DNA of 44,249 bases from Clostridia bacterium (GTDB taxonomy: Bacteria > Bacillota > Clostridia > Acetivibrionales > STF1-152): positions 1 through 44,249 of the forward strand of contig JANQLN010000138.1 of assembly GCA_028280575.1 (NCBI GenBank), given 5' to 3'. The notes beneath the pieces are model-generated. The model saw only the letters and a program-made list of their open reading frames with translations. It was not told the origin of the DNA and did no database searches. Made by a program: the position numbers and the translations under genes. Position 1 is the first letter of the stretch. Every line of letters begins with the position of its first letter. Shown here piece after piece: positions 17,019-26,489 of the stretch.

Positions 17019-18281
17019 ATGAATAAAACACCCCGATCTTCCAGGATTCACATTGCAATATTCGGAAGGAGAAATGCAGGTAAATCAAGCCTTATAAATG
17101 CCATAACAGGTCAGGATACTTCCCTTGTATCCCCCGTCAAGGGAACTACAACTGATCCTGTTTACAAATCCATGGAGCTTCTTCCCGTTGGGCCTGTTGT
17201 ATTTATTGATACCGCGGGTATTGACGACGAGGGTTCCCTGGGTGAGCTCAGAAAAAAGAAAACTATGGAAATTTTAAACAGGTCGGAAGCTGCGTTGATA
17301 GTTTTTGACAGTACCGAAAAAGACACAAGCCTTGAAATTGAACTGGTTAAAATGATTGATCAAAAAAACATACCATTTATGTGCATACTTAACAAATGCG
17401 ACCTTGAAAAAAAAATACAATGGAGTGGATTAAACGGTATCCCCCTCGTTGAAACAAGTGCTGTTGAAAAGACCGGCATAAAAACCCTTAAGGAAAAGCT
17501 TGTGAAAATACTCCCAAAGGACAATGAGAAATTTAGAATAGTCGGAAATTTAGTAAATCCTGGAGATTTCGTTGTTCTTGTGGTCCCAATTGATAAAGCC
17601 GCTCCAAAAGGAAGGCTGATACTGCCGCAGCAGCAAACAATACGGGATATTTTAGAAAGCGATGCAATAGCGGTGGTTACAAAGGAATATGAGCTCAAAG
17701 AAACTCTAGAAAACCTGGGCAGAAAACCCGGGCTTGTAATAACTGATTCCCAGGCATTCCTGAAAGTGTCGGCAGATACTCCCAAGGATATTCCCATGAC
17801 ATCCTTTTCCATACTTTTTGCACGCAGTAAAGGGGATCTTTCAGAACTTGTAAAAGGTGCGGCCAGTATTGATAAACTAAAGGATGGAGACAAGATCCTG
17901 ATAGCAGAAGCCTGTACCCACCACCGGCAGTCCGATGATATCGGTACGGTTAAAATTCCAAGGTGGATACGCCAGCATACCGGAAAAAAACTGGTCTTCG
18001 AGTTTTCTTCCGGAATGTCGTTTCCCGGTGATATTGAAAAATACTCACTGGTTGTACATTGCGGAAGCTGTATGATAAACAGGCAGGAGCTTCTATATAG
18101 AATTCAAAATGCAAAAAGCTCGGGAGTGCCGATTGTAAACTACGGCGTATTGATTGCCTTCATACATGGAATTCTGGACAGGGCATTAAAACCATTCCCA
18201 TACACATCCATTGTATGGGATGAAATAAAAAGGGAGGAATATGATTATGCAAACCATGGCAAAAGCACAAAGCATTATTAA
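17019..18281 (+). CDS. [FeFe]-hydrogenase H-cluster maturation GTPase HydF
   Basis: 420 residues. N-terminal Era/TrmE-like GTPase domain with P-loop GRRNAGKSS (16-24), switch II DTAGIDDEG (65-72) and NKCD (125-128). A dimerisation domain follows, and then the C-terminal iron-sulfur scaffold domain. The cluster motif is complete: C299-x-H301, 45 residues, then H347-C348-x2-C351. HydF is the scaffold on which the diiron subcluster is assembled before delivery to HydA. It begins 24 nt after aspA, and its 3' end overlaps hydG by about 35 nt, so translation is probably coupled. Confidence 0.97.
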   Translation: MNKTPRSSRIHIAIFGRRNAGKSSLINAITGQDTSLVSPVKGTTTDPVYKSMELLPVGPVVFIDTAGIDDEGSLGELRKKKTMEILNRSEAALIVFDSTEKDTSLEIELVKMIDQKNIPFMCILNKCDLEKKIQWSGLNGIPLVETSAVEKTGIKTLKEKLVKILPKDNEKFRIVGNLVNPGDFVVLVVPIDKAAPKGRLILPQQQTIRDILESDAIAVVTKEYELKETLENLGRKPGLVITDSQAFLKVSADTPKDIPMTSFSILFARSKGDLSELVKGAASIDKLKDGDKILIAEACTHHRQSDDIGTVKIPRWIRQHTGKKLVFEFSSGMSFPGDIEKYSLVVHCGSCMINRQELLYRIQNAKSSGVPIVNYGVLIAFIHGILDRALKPFPYTSIVWDEIKREEYDYANHGKSTKHY

Positions 18282-19644
18282 TGAAAACTTGATTTATGAA
18301 CTTTTGAAAGATAGTAAAAATGCGGACAAATCAAGAGTTGTCGAAATCATTCAAAAGGGGAAGGACGCAAGAGGCCTTGAAATTGATGAGGTAGCGGCCC
18401 TTCTGCAAAATACGGATGAATCCCTGGACTCATTAATGTTTGAAGCTGCAAGAAAAGTAAAGGATGCAATTTATGGAACCAGGCTTGTTATGTTTGCTCC
18501 TCTTTATGTTTCAAATTACTGCACTAACAACTGCAAATACTGCGGCTATAAATGCAGCAACAAATTTGAAAGAAAAAAGCTTGCAGACAGGGAACTCATG
18601 GATGAAGCAAGGCTGATACAGGAATTGGGGCATAAGAGAATAGCCCTTGAAGCAGGTGAAGATCCTGAAAAATGTCCAATAGATTATATCCTTCATGCAA
18701 TGGATGTTATCTACAATACAAAAAGCGGAAACGGAAGTATACGGCGTATAAATGTGAATATTGCCGGTACTACCGCAGAAAATTATAAAAAGCTTAAAGA
18801 TGCGGGCATAGGCACCTATATTCTTTTCCAGGAAACATATCATGAAAAAACATACAAGGAATTTCATCCTTCCGGACCAAAATCCGATTATGAATATCAT
18901 CTTACCGCTATGGACAGGGCTATGGAAGGTGGTATAGCCGATGTGGGATTCGGGGTGCTTTTTGGGCTTTACGATTACAAATTTGAAGTACTGGGATTAA
19001 TGCAGCATAAAAACCACCTTGAAAACAAATTTGGCGTAGGACCTCATACCATATCTGTCCCAAGGTTAAGAAAAGCTGAAGACGTATTGCTGTCGGAATT
19101 TCCACATCTTGTCTCAGATAAGGATTTCAAAAGGATTGTTGCAATAATAAGACTTGCTGTTCCCTATACCGGAATAATCCTTTCGACCAGGGAAGAGCCC
19201 GGCTTCAGGGAAGAAGTAATTAAAATAGGAGTATCTCAAATAAGTGCCGGCTCCTGTACGGGTGTAGGAGGATATACTGATAATAAGGAAAAAAATATAA
19301 ACCAGTTTGAACTGGGTGACCACAGGCCTCCCGATGAAATAATCAAAACGCTGTGTCTCCAGGGCTACCTGCCAAGTTATTGCACCGCATGCTATCGTGC
19401 AGGCAGAACGGGTGACAGGTTCATGCAGGTAGCAAAAAGCGGGCAAATACACAACCTCTGTTATCCAAATGCCATGCTTACATTTATGGAATACCTGGAA
19501 GATTATTCAGATGAAAACCTCAAAGTACTGGGTAATAAAGTAATTTCAAAAAATCTTCAAAATATACCGAGTGAAAAAATGAGAACAGAAACAGCAAAAA
19601 GACTGGAAAAAATTAAAAATGGTGAACGGGACCTGTTTTTTTAG
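18247..19644 (+). CDS. [FeFe]-hydrogenase maturation radical SAM tyrosine lyase HydG
   Basis: About 465 residues. The radical-SAM cluster motif CX3CX2C is at C92, C96, C99 (NYCTNNCKYCG). The auxiliary cluster motif CX2CX22C is at C379, C382, C405, with exactly 22 residues between the last two. HydG cleaves tyrosine to give CO and cyanide bound to iron for the H-cluster. An ATG at 18241 is also in frame, but it is only three nt from GGAGG, while 18247 is nine nt away. The start lies inside the end of hydF. HydG is longer than ThiH by this C-terminal domain, which excludes ThiH. Confidence 0.97.
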   Translation: MQTMAKAQSIINENLIYELLKDSKNADKSRVVEIIQKGKDARGLEIDEVAALLQNTDESLDSLMFEAARKVKDAIYGTRLVMFAPLYVSNYCTNNCKYCGYKCSNKFERKKLADRELMDEARLIQELGHKRIALEAGEDPEKCPIDYILHAMDVIYNTKSGNGSIRRINVNIAGTTAENYKKLKDAGIGTYILFQETYHEKTYKEFHPSGPKSDYEYHLTAMDRAMEGGIADVGFGVLFGLYDYKFEVLGLMQHKNHLENKFGVGPHTISVPRLRKAEDVLLSEFPHLVSDKDFKRIVAIIRLAVPYTGIILSTREEPGFREEVIKIGVSQISAGSCTGVGGYTDNKEKNINQFELGDHRPPDEIIKTLCLQGYLPSYCTACYRAGRTGDRFMQVAKSGQIHNLCYPNAMLTFMEYLEDYSDENLKVLGNKVISKNLQNIPSEKMRTETAKRLEKIKNGERDLFF

Positions 19645-19702
19645 CATGACATGCAAATTGCTCATGGAAAAGGCAGGAATATCACCAGGAAAGGGGAATT
19701 AT

Positions 19703-20773
19703 ATGGATAAAGCATTAATGCTGCTCAATAATTTATACAGCCAGAACAGCCTGTCAAAGCAGGAAACAGTTTATTTACTTGAAAATATGACCGGGAATGT
19801 AGAGGAAAAGTTATTTGAGTATTCTGATATAACAAGAAAAAAATACTTCGGAAATAGGATTTTTATGAGAGGCCTGGTTGAGTTTTCAAATATTTGCAGG
19901 CAAGACTGCCTTTATTGCGGTATAAGGTGTTCAAATAAAAATGCAGACAGGTACAGGCTTTCCCTTGATGAAATAATAGAATGCTGTAAAACAGGCTATC
20001 AGCTGGGGTACAGGACATTTGTGCTCCAGTCCGGCGAGGATTCCTGGTACACTTTGGAAAAGCTCTCATGCCTTTTGAAAAGCATAAAGCATAAATTTCC
20101 TGATGCTGCCGTTACTCTATCCATTGGCGAAAAAACAAAGGATGAATACAGGACTCTTTTCTATTCCGGAGCAGACAGGTATCTGTTAAGGCACGAAACA
20201 GCTTCAAAAAAGCTTTACTCAAAACTCCATCCTTCAATGGATTACAATAACAGGATAAAATGCCTTTACAATTTGAAAGAAATAGGCTATCAGGTAGGTG
20301 CAGGTTTTATGGTAGGACTTCCGGGCCAAACCGGCAGTGAGCTGGCCGAGGATTTATTGTTCCTTAAAAAACTGAATCCCCATATGATAGGAATCGGTCC
20401 ATTTTTTCCTCACAGCCGGACACCTCTTAAAAACGAATCAGGCGGATCTTTGGAGGATACGCTGAAAATGATTGCACTGACACGATTATTCATTCCCGAT
20501 TCTTTGCTGCCTGCAACCACAGCTATCGGTACGCTGCATCCAAAAGGAAGGGAACTTGCCCTAAAAGCAGGCGCAAATGTTGTAATGCCCAATATATCAC
20601 CTGTTGACACAAGGGTTAAATATGAGCTGTATGAAAATAAGATATGTACGGCGGACCGGGCGTCTCATTGCCGAAAATGCATTGAAAACAGGATAAACCA
20701 TGCAGGATTTGAAATAGATATGGGAAGAGGAGACAGCCCAAGAAAAGAGAAAAGGGCTGCCGCCCCTTTTTAA
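19703..20773 (+). CDS. [FeFe]-hydrogenase maturation radical SAM protein HydE
   Basis: 356 residues, the normal length for HydE. The radical-SAM motif is at C65, C69, C72 (SNICRQDCLYCG). The second-cluster motif CX7CX2C seen in many HydE proteins is present at C315, C323, C326. HydE processes the HydG-derived Fe(CO)2CN-cysteine complex on the way to the diiron centre. The frame is open from 19619, overlapping hydG, but AAAGGGGAATT lies just before the ATG at 19703, and the extra residues do not look like HydE. BioB and PylB are excluded by context. The last codons form the operon terminator. Confidence 0.95.
   Translation: MDKALMLLNNLYSQNSLSKQETVYLLENMTGNVEEKLFEYSDITRKKYFGNRIFMRGLVEFSNICRQDCLYCGIRCSNKNADRYRLSLDEIIECCKTGYQLGYRTFVLQSGEDSWYTLEKLSCLLKSIKHKFPDAAVTLSIGEKTKDEYRTLFYSGADRYLLRHETASKKLYSKLHPSMDYNNRIKCLYNLKEIGYQVGAGFMVGLPGQTGSELAEDLLFLKKLNPHMIGIGPFFPHSRTPLKNESGGSLEDTLKMIALTRLFIPDSLLPATTAIGTLHPKGRELALKAGANVVMPNISPVDTRVKYELYENKICTADRASHCRKCIENRINHAGFEIDMGRGDSPRKEKRAAAPF
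20750..20770. terminator. Terminator overlapping the hydE 3' end
   Basis: AAAAGGG and CCCTTTT form a 7-bp stem with T and A runs on either side, so it can work both ways. It includes the last hydE codons and separates the operon from the convergent rubrerythrin gene. Confidence 0.65.
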
Positions 20774-20793
20774 AATTAGGTCAGGTGTGGCCA

Positions 20794-21339
20794 TTACTTG
20801 AAATATCTTTCAAGCAGGCCCTTGAATGCAGCACCATGACGGGCTTCATCCTTGCACATTTCATGTACCGTATCATGTATGGCATCATAATTTAATTGTT
20901 TTGCTCTCGTAGCCAGCTCCTTCTTTCCCTTGCAGGCGCCAAATTCAGCTTCAACTCTCATCTGAAGGTTCTTTTTGGTATCAGGCGCCACCACTTCACC
21001 CAGAAGCTCTGCAAATTTAGCCGCGTGTTCTGCTTCTTCAAATGCAATCCTTTTATATGCCTCAGCTACTTCAGGGTATCCTTCCCTGTCAGCCTGGCGG
21101 CTCATAGCCAGGTACATTCCCACTTCGGTGCACTCACCCATAAAGTTGGCTTTAAGGCCTTCCACGACTTCTTCGTCAACGCCGTTGGCCACACCGATTT
21201 TATGTGTATCCGCCCACTCCAAATCCGTATTTCCCTGCTCTGAAAATTTCTCCTTTGGAGCACCGCACTGGGGACATTTTTCCGGTGGCCCGTCTCCTTC
21301 GTGAACATAACCGCATACCGCACATACAAACTTTTTCAT
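20794..21339 (-). CDS. Reverse rubrerythrin (NADH-dependent peroxide/oxygen scavenging)
   Basis: 181 residues with the rubredoxin-like iron site at the N terminus: C6-x2-C9 and C22-x2-C25. The ferritin-like diiron domain follows, with EEAEHA and DEARHG motifs. This order is the reverse of classical rubrerythrin and is the type used by clostridia to reduce oxygen and hydrogen peroxide. The frame is open a further 20 codons upstream, but AAGGAGG lies just before the ATG at 21339. A good promoter lies 33 nt upstream of that. Convergent with the oxygen-sensitive hydrogenase maturation operon. Confidence 0.95.
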   Translation of the reverse strand: MKKFVCAVCGYVHEGDGPPEKCPQCGAPKEKFSEQGNTDLEWADTHKIGVANGVDEEVVEGLKANFMGECTEVGMYLAMSRQADREGYPEVAEAYKRIAFEEAEHAAKFAELLGEVVAPDTKKNLQMRVEAEFGACKGKKELATRAKQLNYDAIHDTVHEMCKDEARHGAAFKGLLERYFK

Positions 21340-21371
21340 ACAGCAATACCTCCTTATTTTAATTTCCTTAA

Positions 21372-21400
21372 ATAATATACCCACTGCTGATTGGTGCAAA
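21372..21400 (-). promoter_or_regulatory. Predicted promoter of reverse rubrerythrin
   Basis: On the minus strand TTTGCA is followed after 17 nt by TATTAT. I saw no clear PerR box. The remaining part of the 370-nt gap to the ABC operon holds AT-rich DNA and the R1 repeat copy at 21588. Confidence 0.55.
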
Positions 21401-21587
21401 CCAAAATCTTAATTGGCTTTTGTATTTACTTTTCATCTTTATGTATTAATATGTCACAAAATTCATTTGGTATATTAGGCAATTTTGCCAATTTTACTAT
21501 TAGAGGTATTTTATTTATAATTAATGTTAACATTTTATGTTATTTTACGTTAAAATAAATGAAGTAACGTACTTATAAAATTATCTT

Positions 21588-21668
21588 ATATGGAATGTCT
21601 TCAATTTTGCAATATGGCTTTTGAAATACACAAAGATTCCAGTGAATTTTGAAAGTCATATTGTATAG
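21588..21668 (+). repeat. Hairpin element R1, copy 1
   Basis: First of four related elements. A conserved arm of about 25 nt (ATATGGAATGTCTTCAATTTTG) is followed by a hairpin in which CAATATGGCTTT pairs with AAAGTCATATTG (12 bp, one G-U). It sits 41 nt upstream of the ABC ATPase start and in the same orientation. A possible -35/-10 pair (TTGAAA 21649, TGTAAT 21672, 17 nt apart) overlaps its 3' end, so here it may also contribute a promoter. Confidence 0.7.
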
Positions 21669-21709
21669 TATTGTAATATAAAAATATATCACAAGGGGGT
21701 GATTTTTTT

Positions 21710-22402
21710 TTGGAGGACATAATTGAAATAAAAAACGTCAAAAAGATATACAGGGTAGGCGATGAAAAAATAATAGCACTTGACGATATTAACCTTAAAA
21801 TAAAACAAGGGGAGCTTTGCTGTCTTCTTGGCACTTCAGGCTCCGGCAAATCCACCTTGCTTAATCTCCTGGCAGGATTGGAAAAGCCGTCAAGCGGCAG
21901 CATTAAAATAAAAGGCATTAACATTGAACTTCTGAATGAAAAGAAGCTTGTTAAATTCAGGCAGCAGCATGTCGGATTCGTATTCCAGTCATACAATCTG
22001 ATGTCTCCGTTAACAGCCCTGGAAAATGTATGCCTCCCATTGACTTTTAAAGGAATATCCAAACGCGCAAGGGAAAAAGAAGCTTCAAAAATGCTTAAAT
22101 CAGTAGGGCTGGAGAACAGGCTCAAGCATAAACCTTCACAGATGAGCGGCGGGCAGCAGCAAAGGGTTGGAATAGCCAGGGCTTTTGTAGGAGATCCGGA
22201 AATTGTTTTTGCAGATGAGCCTACGGGAAATCTTGATTCTAAAACTACTAAAGAAGTAATGGAGCTTATTGTATCAATGGCAAAAAAGAACAACCAGACA
22301 CTGATAATAGTAACTCATGATCAAAATATAGCAAAATTTGCTAATAGAATTGTACATATTTTTGACGGCAATATTGAAAAAATTGAGCAATTGAATTATT
22401 AA
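21710..22402 (+). CDS. ABC transporter ATP-binding protein (MacB/LolD type)
   Basis: 230-residue nucleotide-binding subunit of the MacB/LolD/FtsE class. Walker A is GTSGSGKSTLL (41-51), the Q-loop region is GFVFQSYNLMSPLTALENV, the signature is MSGGQQQRVGIARA, and Walker B plus D-loop is IVFADEPTGNLDSKT. The start is a TTG, eight T residues after AAGGGGGTGA, an almost perfect anti-Shine-Dalgarno match. It is the first gene of a three-gene operon with an exported CARDB protein and a MacB-type permease, and it follows an R1 element. It energises transport or mechanotransmission across the membrane; the substrate is unknown. Confidence 0.95.
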   Translation: MEDIIEIKNVKKIYRVGDEKIIALDDINLKIKQGELCCLLGTSGSGKSTLLNLLAGLEKPSSGSIKIKGINIELLNEKKLVKFRQQHVGFVFQSYNLMSPLTALENVCLPLTFKGISKRAREKEASKMLKSVGLENRLKHKPSQMSGGQQQRVGIARAFVGDPEIVFADEPTGNLDSKTTKEVMELIVSMAKKNNQTLIIVTHDQNIAKFANRIVHIFDGNIEKIEQLNY

Positions 22403-22415
22403 GGGGGCTAAATTA

Positions 22416-24824
22416 ATGAAATGTAAATCATTTTTTTGTTTTTTAATTTTGACATTTTTTTTGGTATCAGGAATTGCTTTTCCTGTACTGGCAGTAACAA
22501 ATACGGATATTATCATAACACATTTTGATACGGACCCGGATGAAATAAAAGAAGGAGACAAGTTTGATTTTAATGTATGGCTGGAAAATAAATCTGGCTC
22601 TGCATTGACAAATGTTTTCCTGGTAATTGATGACAGTTCATCCTTTTATGCATCAACCGGAATGTCACAAATTCCTGTTCCTGATTGGAGTGCTAACAAA
22701 TCCCATGTATCTGCCTCCCTTGTTTATAAGGGAACCGGTAACGAATTGAAGCTTGTAATAAAGTACACAAAAGATGGAGCCGAAGATGAAAAAATCCAGA
22801 GCATATATCTTAATACAAAAGAAAAGGATTCATCTCCACGCGGTACTCCAACCGACACATCGAAATATGTGCCCAGGATTTCAGTGTCCGGGGACATGAA
22901 AATTCCAATATTGACTGCAGGCAAAACCGAAAGCCTTGTCCTGCCTCTTAACAACTATAGCACACATGGGGCAAAGGACATAACTGTCTCACTCCAATTC
23001 CCTGAAAAGGATAATGAATTCTTTATCATGGACACGGTAAAAATGTCTCAAGATATTGAAAGAATACCTGCAAACCGGGAGGAAAATGCTGAATTCAGGC
23101 TAAACATCAGACAGGATATTCCAAAAGGCTTATATACGGTAAAAATCAACTATGCTTTCTCCAACCTTTACAATGACAAATTCACTTCATCAGATACCAT
23201 ATATATAAATGTTGAAAACGACAAAACCCCTCCTGAAGTATTTGTGGCAAAAATTGAATCCACACCTGCTTTGATAACACCGGGTGAAAAGCTGGATATG
23301 AATGTGTCGTTTTCAAATATTGGCAAGCTGGATGCAAAAAATGTCAAGGTTAAGATATTGGGCCTGGATGCCAAGGGGCTCCAGCTTTTCAATGCGGGAG
23401 ATTCGGTTTTTATCGGTAATATACCGGGATACGGCACTAAAGTAATACTCTACAGTCTTACCACTTCACCGTATATTCAAGGATCAAGCTATCCGATAGG
23501 CTTTGTTATAGAATATGAAGATGAAGTCGGGAACAGTTATTCTAAAGAGTATAACTCATTTTTACCCGTTAAAACATCCGGTGAAGAAGAAGCGGTATTA
23601 AAAGTTAAAAATGTTAAGCTTTCCAGTTCTGCAGTTAGAGCAGGAGATGAATTCGGCCTGAAATTCAGTATAACAAATGAAGGTAAGGGCAGGGCACAAA
23701 ATATAAAGGCCTGGCTTGAAGGAAAAGAGGGTTTAATCACAAAGTCGATAAGCCCTGTCAGAATCCAGGAGCTTGGCCCGCAAAATACGGCTTCTGTGGA
23801 TTTCACCATGCTGACGGATGAAAGCCTGTCAAAAACCCAGCCGGTTGCAATAAGGATAGAATATGAAATATCAAGGATGGGGCAGAGCCTTAAACAGGAT
23901 ATCACTCAATATTTTGAGGTTGAAGTCCTTGACAGGGAGGGCGCTGCTGAAAAAACGGTTCCGAGGATTATTGTAAACAGATACACCTTCCAGCCCGAAA
24001 CAATTAATGCAGGCAAAGCTTTTACCCTTGATCTTTCCTTCCTTAATACAAACAAGGAAAAATCAGTTGAAAATATTAAAATCTCGCTGTCATCCAAGGA
24101 TGGTATTTTCACTCCTGAAAATTCAAGCAATACCTTCTATATTGAAGCCATCACCCCGGGCCAATCGGCAGACCGGAGCATAGTACTGTACCCAAAAGCC
24201 GATGCGGCTCCAAAATCATACCCTCTGGATTTACTCATGGTATATGAAGATTCGGACGGGGAACAGTATGAAGAAGCTGAATCACTGAACATTCCGGTCA
24301 AGCAGGAACAAAGGCTGGAAACCAGTGATTTGAGTCTTCCGCCACAGGCCTTTGCAGGACAGGGTATACCCGTGTATGTAGATTTTTTCAATATGGGCAA
24401 ATCAACATTATATAATCTTATGGTAAAGGCAGAAGGTGATTTCGGAGGAGAAAACAACAGCTATTTTGCCGGTAATGTCGAACCGGGCAGGAGTGACTAT
24501 TATGAAGGGATGATCGTTCCCCAAAATCCGGGAAAGCTCGACGGCAAAATTGTATTCTCCTACGAGGATGAAGCCGGCAATGAGCATAAGGTAGAAAAGG
24601 AATTTACCCTAAACGTCAGCGACATGCAGCAGCAAAACATGGATCCGGGTCAAATGGAAAGAAATATGCAGGGTATGATGCCTCCCGAAATGGAGCAAAA
24701 AAGCGGCCCCGGTATCCTTGTAATCATTGGAATAGCCCTGGCTGTTGCCGCTGTCGCAGTTGTTATAATAATTCTTGTGCGCAAAAAACGTTATTCTAAG
24801 AAAGGAATGACATTGGATGAATAG
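22416..24824 (+). CDS. COG1361/CARDB-repeat exported protein with C-terminal membrane anchor
   Basis: 802 residues. A signal peptide (1-27, ending VLA) is followed by a series of about five immunoglobulin-like CARDB/NEW3-type repeats. Each begins with a pattern like ITPGEKLDMNVSFSNIGKLDAKNVKVKI (near residues 35, 155, 285, 395, 520 and 645). Before the C-terminal helix (about 765-790) comes a Met/Gln/Pro-rich stretch with seven methionines in about 30 residues. A basic cytoplasmic tail ends the protein. The gene begins 13 nt after the ATPase and overlaps the permease by 8 nt. It takes the place that a MacA-like membrane-fusion protein has elsewhere. The function is not known. Confidence 0.85.
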   Translation: MKCKSFFCFLILTFFLVSGIAFPVLAVTNTDIIITHFDTDPDEIKEGDKFDFNVWLENKSGSALTNVFLVIDDSSSFYASTGMSQIPVPDWSANKSHVSASLVYKGTGNELKLVIKYTKDGAEDEKIQSIYLNTKEKDSSPRGTPTDTSKYVPRISVSGDMKIPILTAGKTESLVLPLNNYSTHGAKDITVSLQFPEKDNEFFIMDTVKMSQDIERIPANREENAEFRLNIRQDIPKGLYTVKINYAFSNLYNDKFTSSDTIYINVENDKTPPEVFVAKIESTPALITPGEKLDMNVSFSNIGKLDAKNVKVKILGLDAKGLQLFNAGDSVFIGNIPGYGTKVILYSLTTSPYIQGSSYPIGFVIEYEDEVGNSYSKEYNSFLPVKTSGEEEAVLKVKNVKLSSSAVRAGDEFGLKFSITNEGKGRAQNIKAWLEGKEGLITKSISPVRIQELGPQNTASVDFTMLTDESLSKTQPVAIRIEYEISRMGQSLKQDITQYFEVEVLDREGAAEKTVPRIIVNRYTFQPETINAGKAFTLDLSFLNTNKEKSVENIKISLSSKDGIFTPENSSNTFYIEAITPGQSADRSIVLYPKADAAPKSYPLDLLMVYEDSDGEQYEEAESLNIPVKQEQRLETSDLSLPPQAFAGQGIPVYVDFFNMGKSTLYNLMVKAEGDFGGENNSYFAGNVEPGRSDYYEGMIVPQNPGKLDGKIVFSYEDEAGNEHKVEKEFTLNVSDMQQQNMDPGQMERNMQGMMPPEMEQKSGPGILVIIGIALAVAAVAVVIIILVRKKRYSKKGMTLDE

Positions 24825-26208
24825 TATTGACCTTGTAAAGATGGGATTTAAAAACATGTGGAGGCGAAAGCTCAGGACCATACTTACCGTACTTGGTGTT
24901 CTAATAGGTACGGCTTCAATAGTGGTTATGCTTTCCCTGGGCATCGGTATGAATGAAAGCTTCAAAAAACAACTCAGCAGGATGGGCAGCCTGAACGTAA
25001 TAAATGTGGATATTAATATCATGCCGCACCGGCCGGACTCAGGAGGAGGAGGAATGGTAGTGCACTCAAGCGGCTTCATGAGCGGCAGGTCGTCATCAAA
25101 CAAAAAAATTGACGACAAGGCACTTGCAGCAATATCACAGCTGGAAGGAGTTGAAGCGGTAACACCTTTATTAAGGACCCATCTGATGCTGGTCAGCGGG
25201 AAATTGATGGCCCATGTAAGCCTTGTAGGCATAGACCCGGATACCCTGGAAGCTTTTGACTATAAAGTTGAAAAGGGAAGCTTGATCGAAGGTGACTCAA
25301 ATGGAATACTTTTTGGCAGCTATATTGCAAGAAGCTTTTATAATCCCAGGTCAAGAATGAGGTATATGTACGGGCCCATGGGAGAACAGGAGCCCCTGGT
25401 AGATCTTTTAAACGACAGGATTGTAATGACCTTTGATTCAAGCTATGGCTATCGCCGCAGCACCTCTTCCGAAAACTACCGACGTCCCCGGCTGTACAAT
25501 GTCACTACGGCGGGTATACTGGAGGAAGGCCGCAATGAAAAGGATTATTCGGCATATATTTCAATAAATGAGTTGAAAAAAATGCTGCAGCAAAAAAAAA
25601 GGGATGAACGGAATAATACGGGACGCAGTCCAGCAAGCAGCCTGCTGGATGGTTATGAACGGGCCATGGTTAAGGTTAAGGACATCAAAGATGTAGAGGA
25701 TGTGCAAAATGCTATTACTGAAATGGGATATGGTTCAAGGAGCCTGGCAGATATGCTGGAATCAATGAAAAAGCAATCACGCACCATTCAATTGATATTG
25801 GGCGGAATAGGAGCAGTATCATTATTTGTAGCCGCACTGGGAATAACAAATACAATGATTATGTCAATATACGAAAGAACCAGGGAAATCGGTATTATGA
25901 AAGTACTGGGATGCATGCTTGGGAATATAAGAAAATTATTCCTTTTCGAAGCAGGAATGATAGGTGCATTTGGAGGTGTAATCGGCTTGCTGTTCAGCCT
26001 GGGTGCTTCACTTTTGCTAAACAGTGTAAGCACGGGCCTTATGGGCAGGGGAATGCCAGGAGACGAACCCACACAAATCTCCATCATACCTGCTTGGCTT
26101 GCTGCTGCATCAATAGGCTTTGCTATACTGGTAGGAATCATCGCAGGCTTTTATCCTGCCAGAAGAGCGATGAAGCTGAGCGCACTTGAAGCAATAAAAA
26201 CAGATTAA
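24817..26208 (+). CDS. ABC transporter permease, MacB/FtsX family
   Basis: 463 residues with the MacB layout: an N-terminal helix (residues about 20-42, in RRKLRTILTVLGVLIGTASIVVMLSLGIG), a large extracytoplasmic MacB-type domain, and three C-terminal helices of the FtsX domain. YERTREIGIMKVLGC and FYPARRAMKLSALEAIKTD are the family hallmarks. The external domain includes a Gly/Ser-rich insertion near 70-90 and a Tyr/Arg-rich loop near 210. It forms the transmembrane part of the system with the upstream ATPase and probably works with the CARDB protein. The start overlaps the upstream gene, implying coupled translation. Confidence 0.93.
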   Translation: MNSIDLVKMGFKNMWRRKLRTILTVLGVLIGTASIVVMLSLGIGMNESFKKQLSRMGSLNVINVDINIMPHRPDSGGGGMVVHSSGFMSGRSSSNKKIDDKALAAISQLEGVEAVTPLLRTHLMLVSGKLMAHVSLVGIDPDTLEAFDYKVEKGSLIEGDSNGILFGSYIARSFYNPRSRMRYMYGPMGEQEPLVDLLNDRIVMTFDSSYGYRRSTSSENYRRPRLYNVTTAGILEEGRNEKDYSAYISINELKKMLQQKKRDERNNTGRSPASSLLDGYERAMVKVKDIKDVEDVQNAITEMGYGSRSLADMLESMKKQSRTIQLILGGIGAVSLFVAALGITNTMIMSIYERTREIGIMKVLGCMLGNIRKLFLFEAGMIGAFGGVIGLLFSLGASLLLNSVSTGLMGRGMPGDEPTQISIIPAWLAAASIGFAILVGIIAGFYPARRAMKLSALEAIKTD

Positions 26209-26231
26209 ATATCCCGGAAAGTATAACATAA

Positions 26232-26275
26232 AAGGAGCATGCCAGAACGTCCGCTCGCAGCATGCTCCTTAATTA
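26232..26275 (+). terminator. Terminator of the ABC operon
   Basis: AAGGAGCATGC (26232-26242) and GCATGCTCCTT (26260-26270) form a perfect 11-bp stem with a 17-nt loop, followed by AATTAAATT. The rest of the 281-nt gap to the beta-mannosidase gene shows no gene. Confidence 0.75.
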
Positions 26276-26489
26276 AATTGGCTTTATTTATTTGGGTAAC
26301 CAACAGCTTTTTTAGTATGTTCCAACTAAAACCTTTCTCATCATGTCCGTTTTTTGTATGTTAATGTCTGTTCATTGCATTCCACATTTTTCTCTACGGA
26401 TGTACACTGTAGTACTAAGAGATAATATTAAAATATCAAGAGTTGATTTTTTTATATTTATCGAAGTATCATATATAGGAGGCATTAAA

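Noticed and set aside
19619..19702. 28 extra N-terminal codons for hydE
   Set aside because: They overlap the hydG 3' end, lack similarity to HydE and lack a ribosome site; AAAGGGG precedes the ATG at 19703.
21601..22293. Minus-strand open frame of 230 codons
   Set aside because: Antisense to the ABC ATPase gene and the R1 element; composition is that of a reverse-complement shadow.
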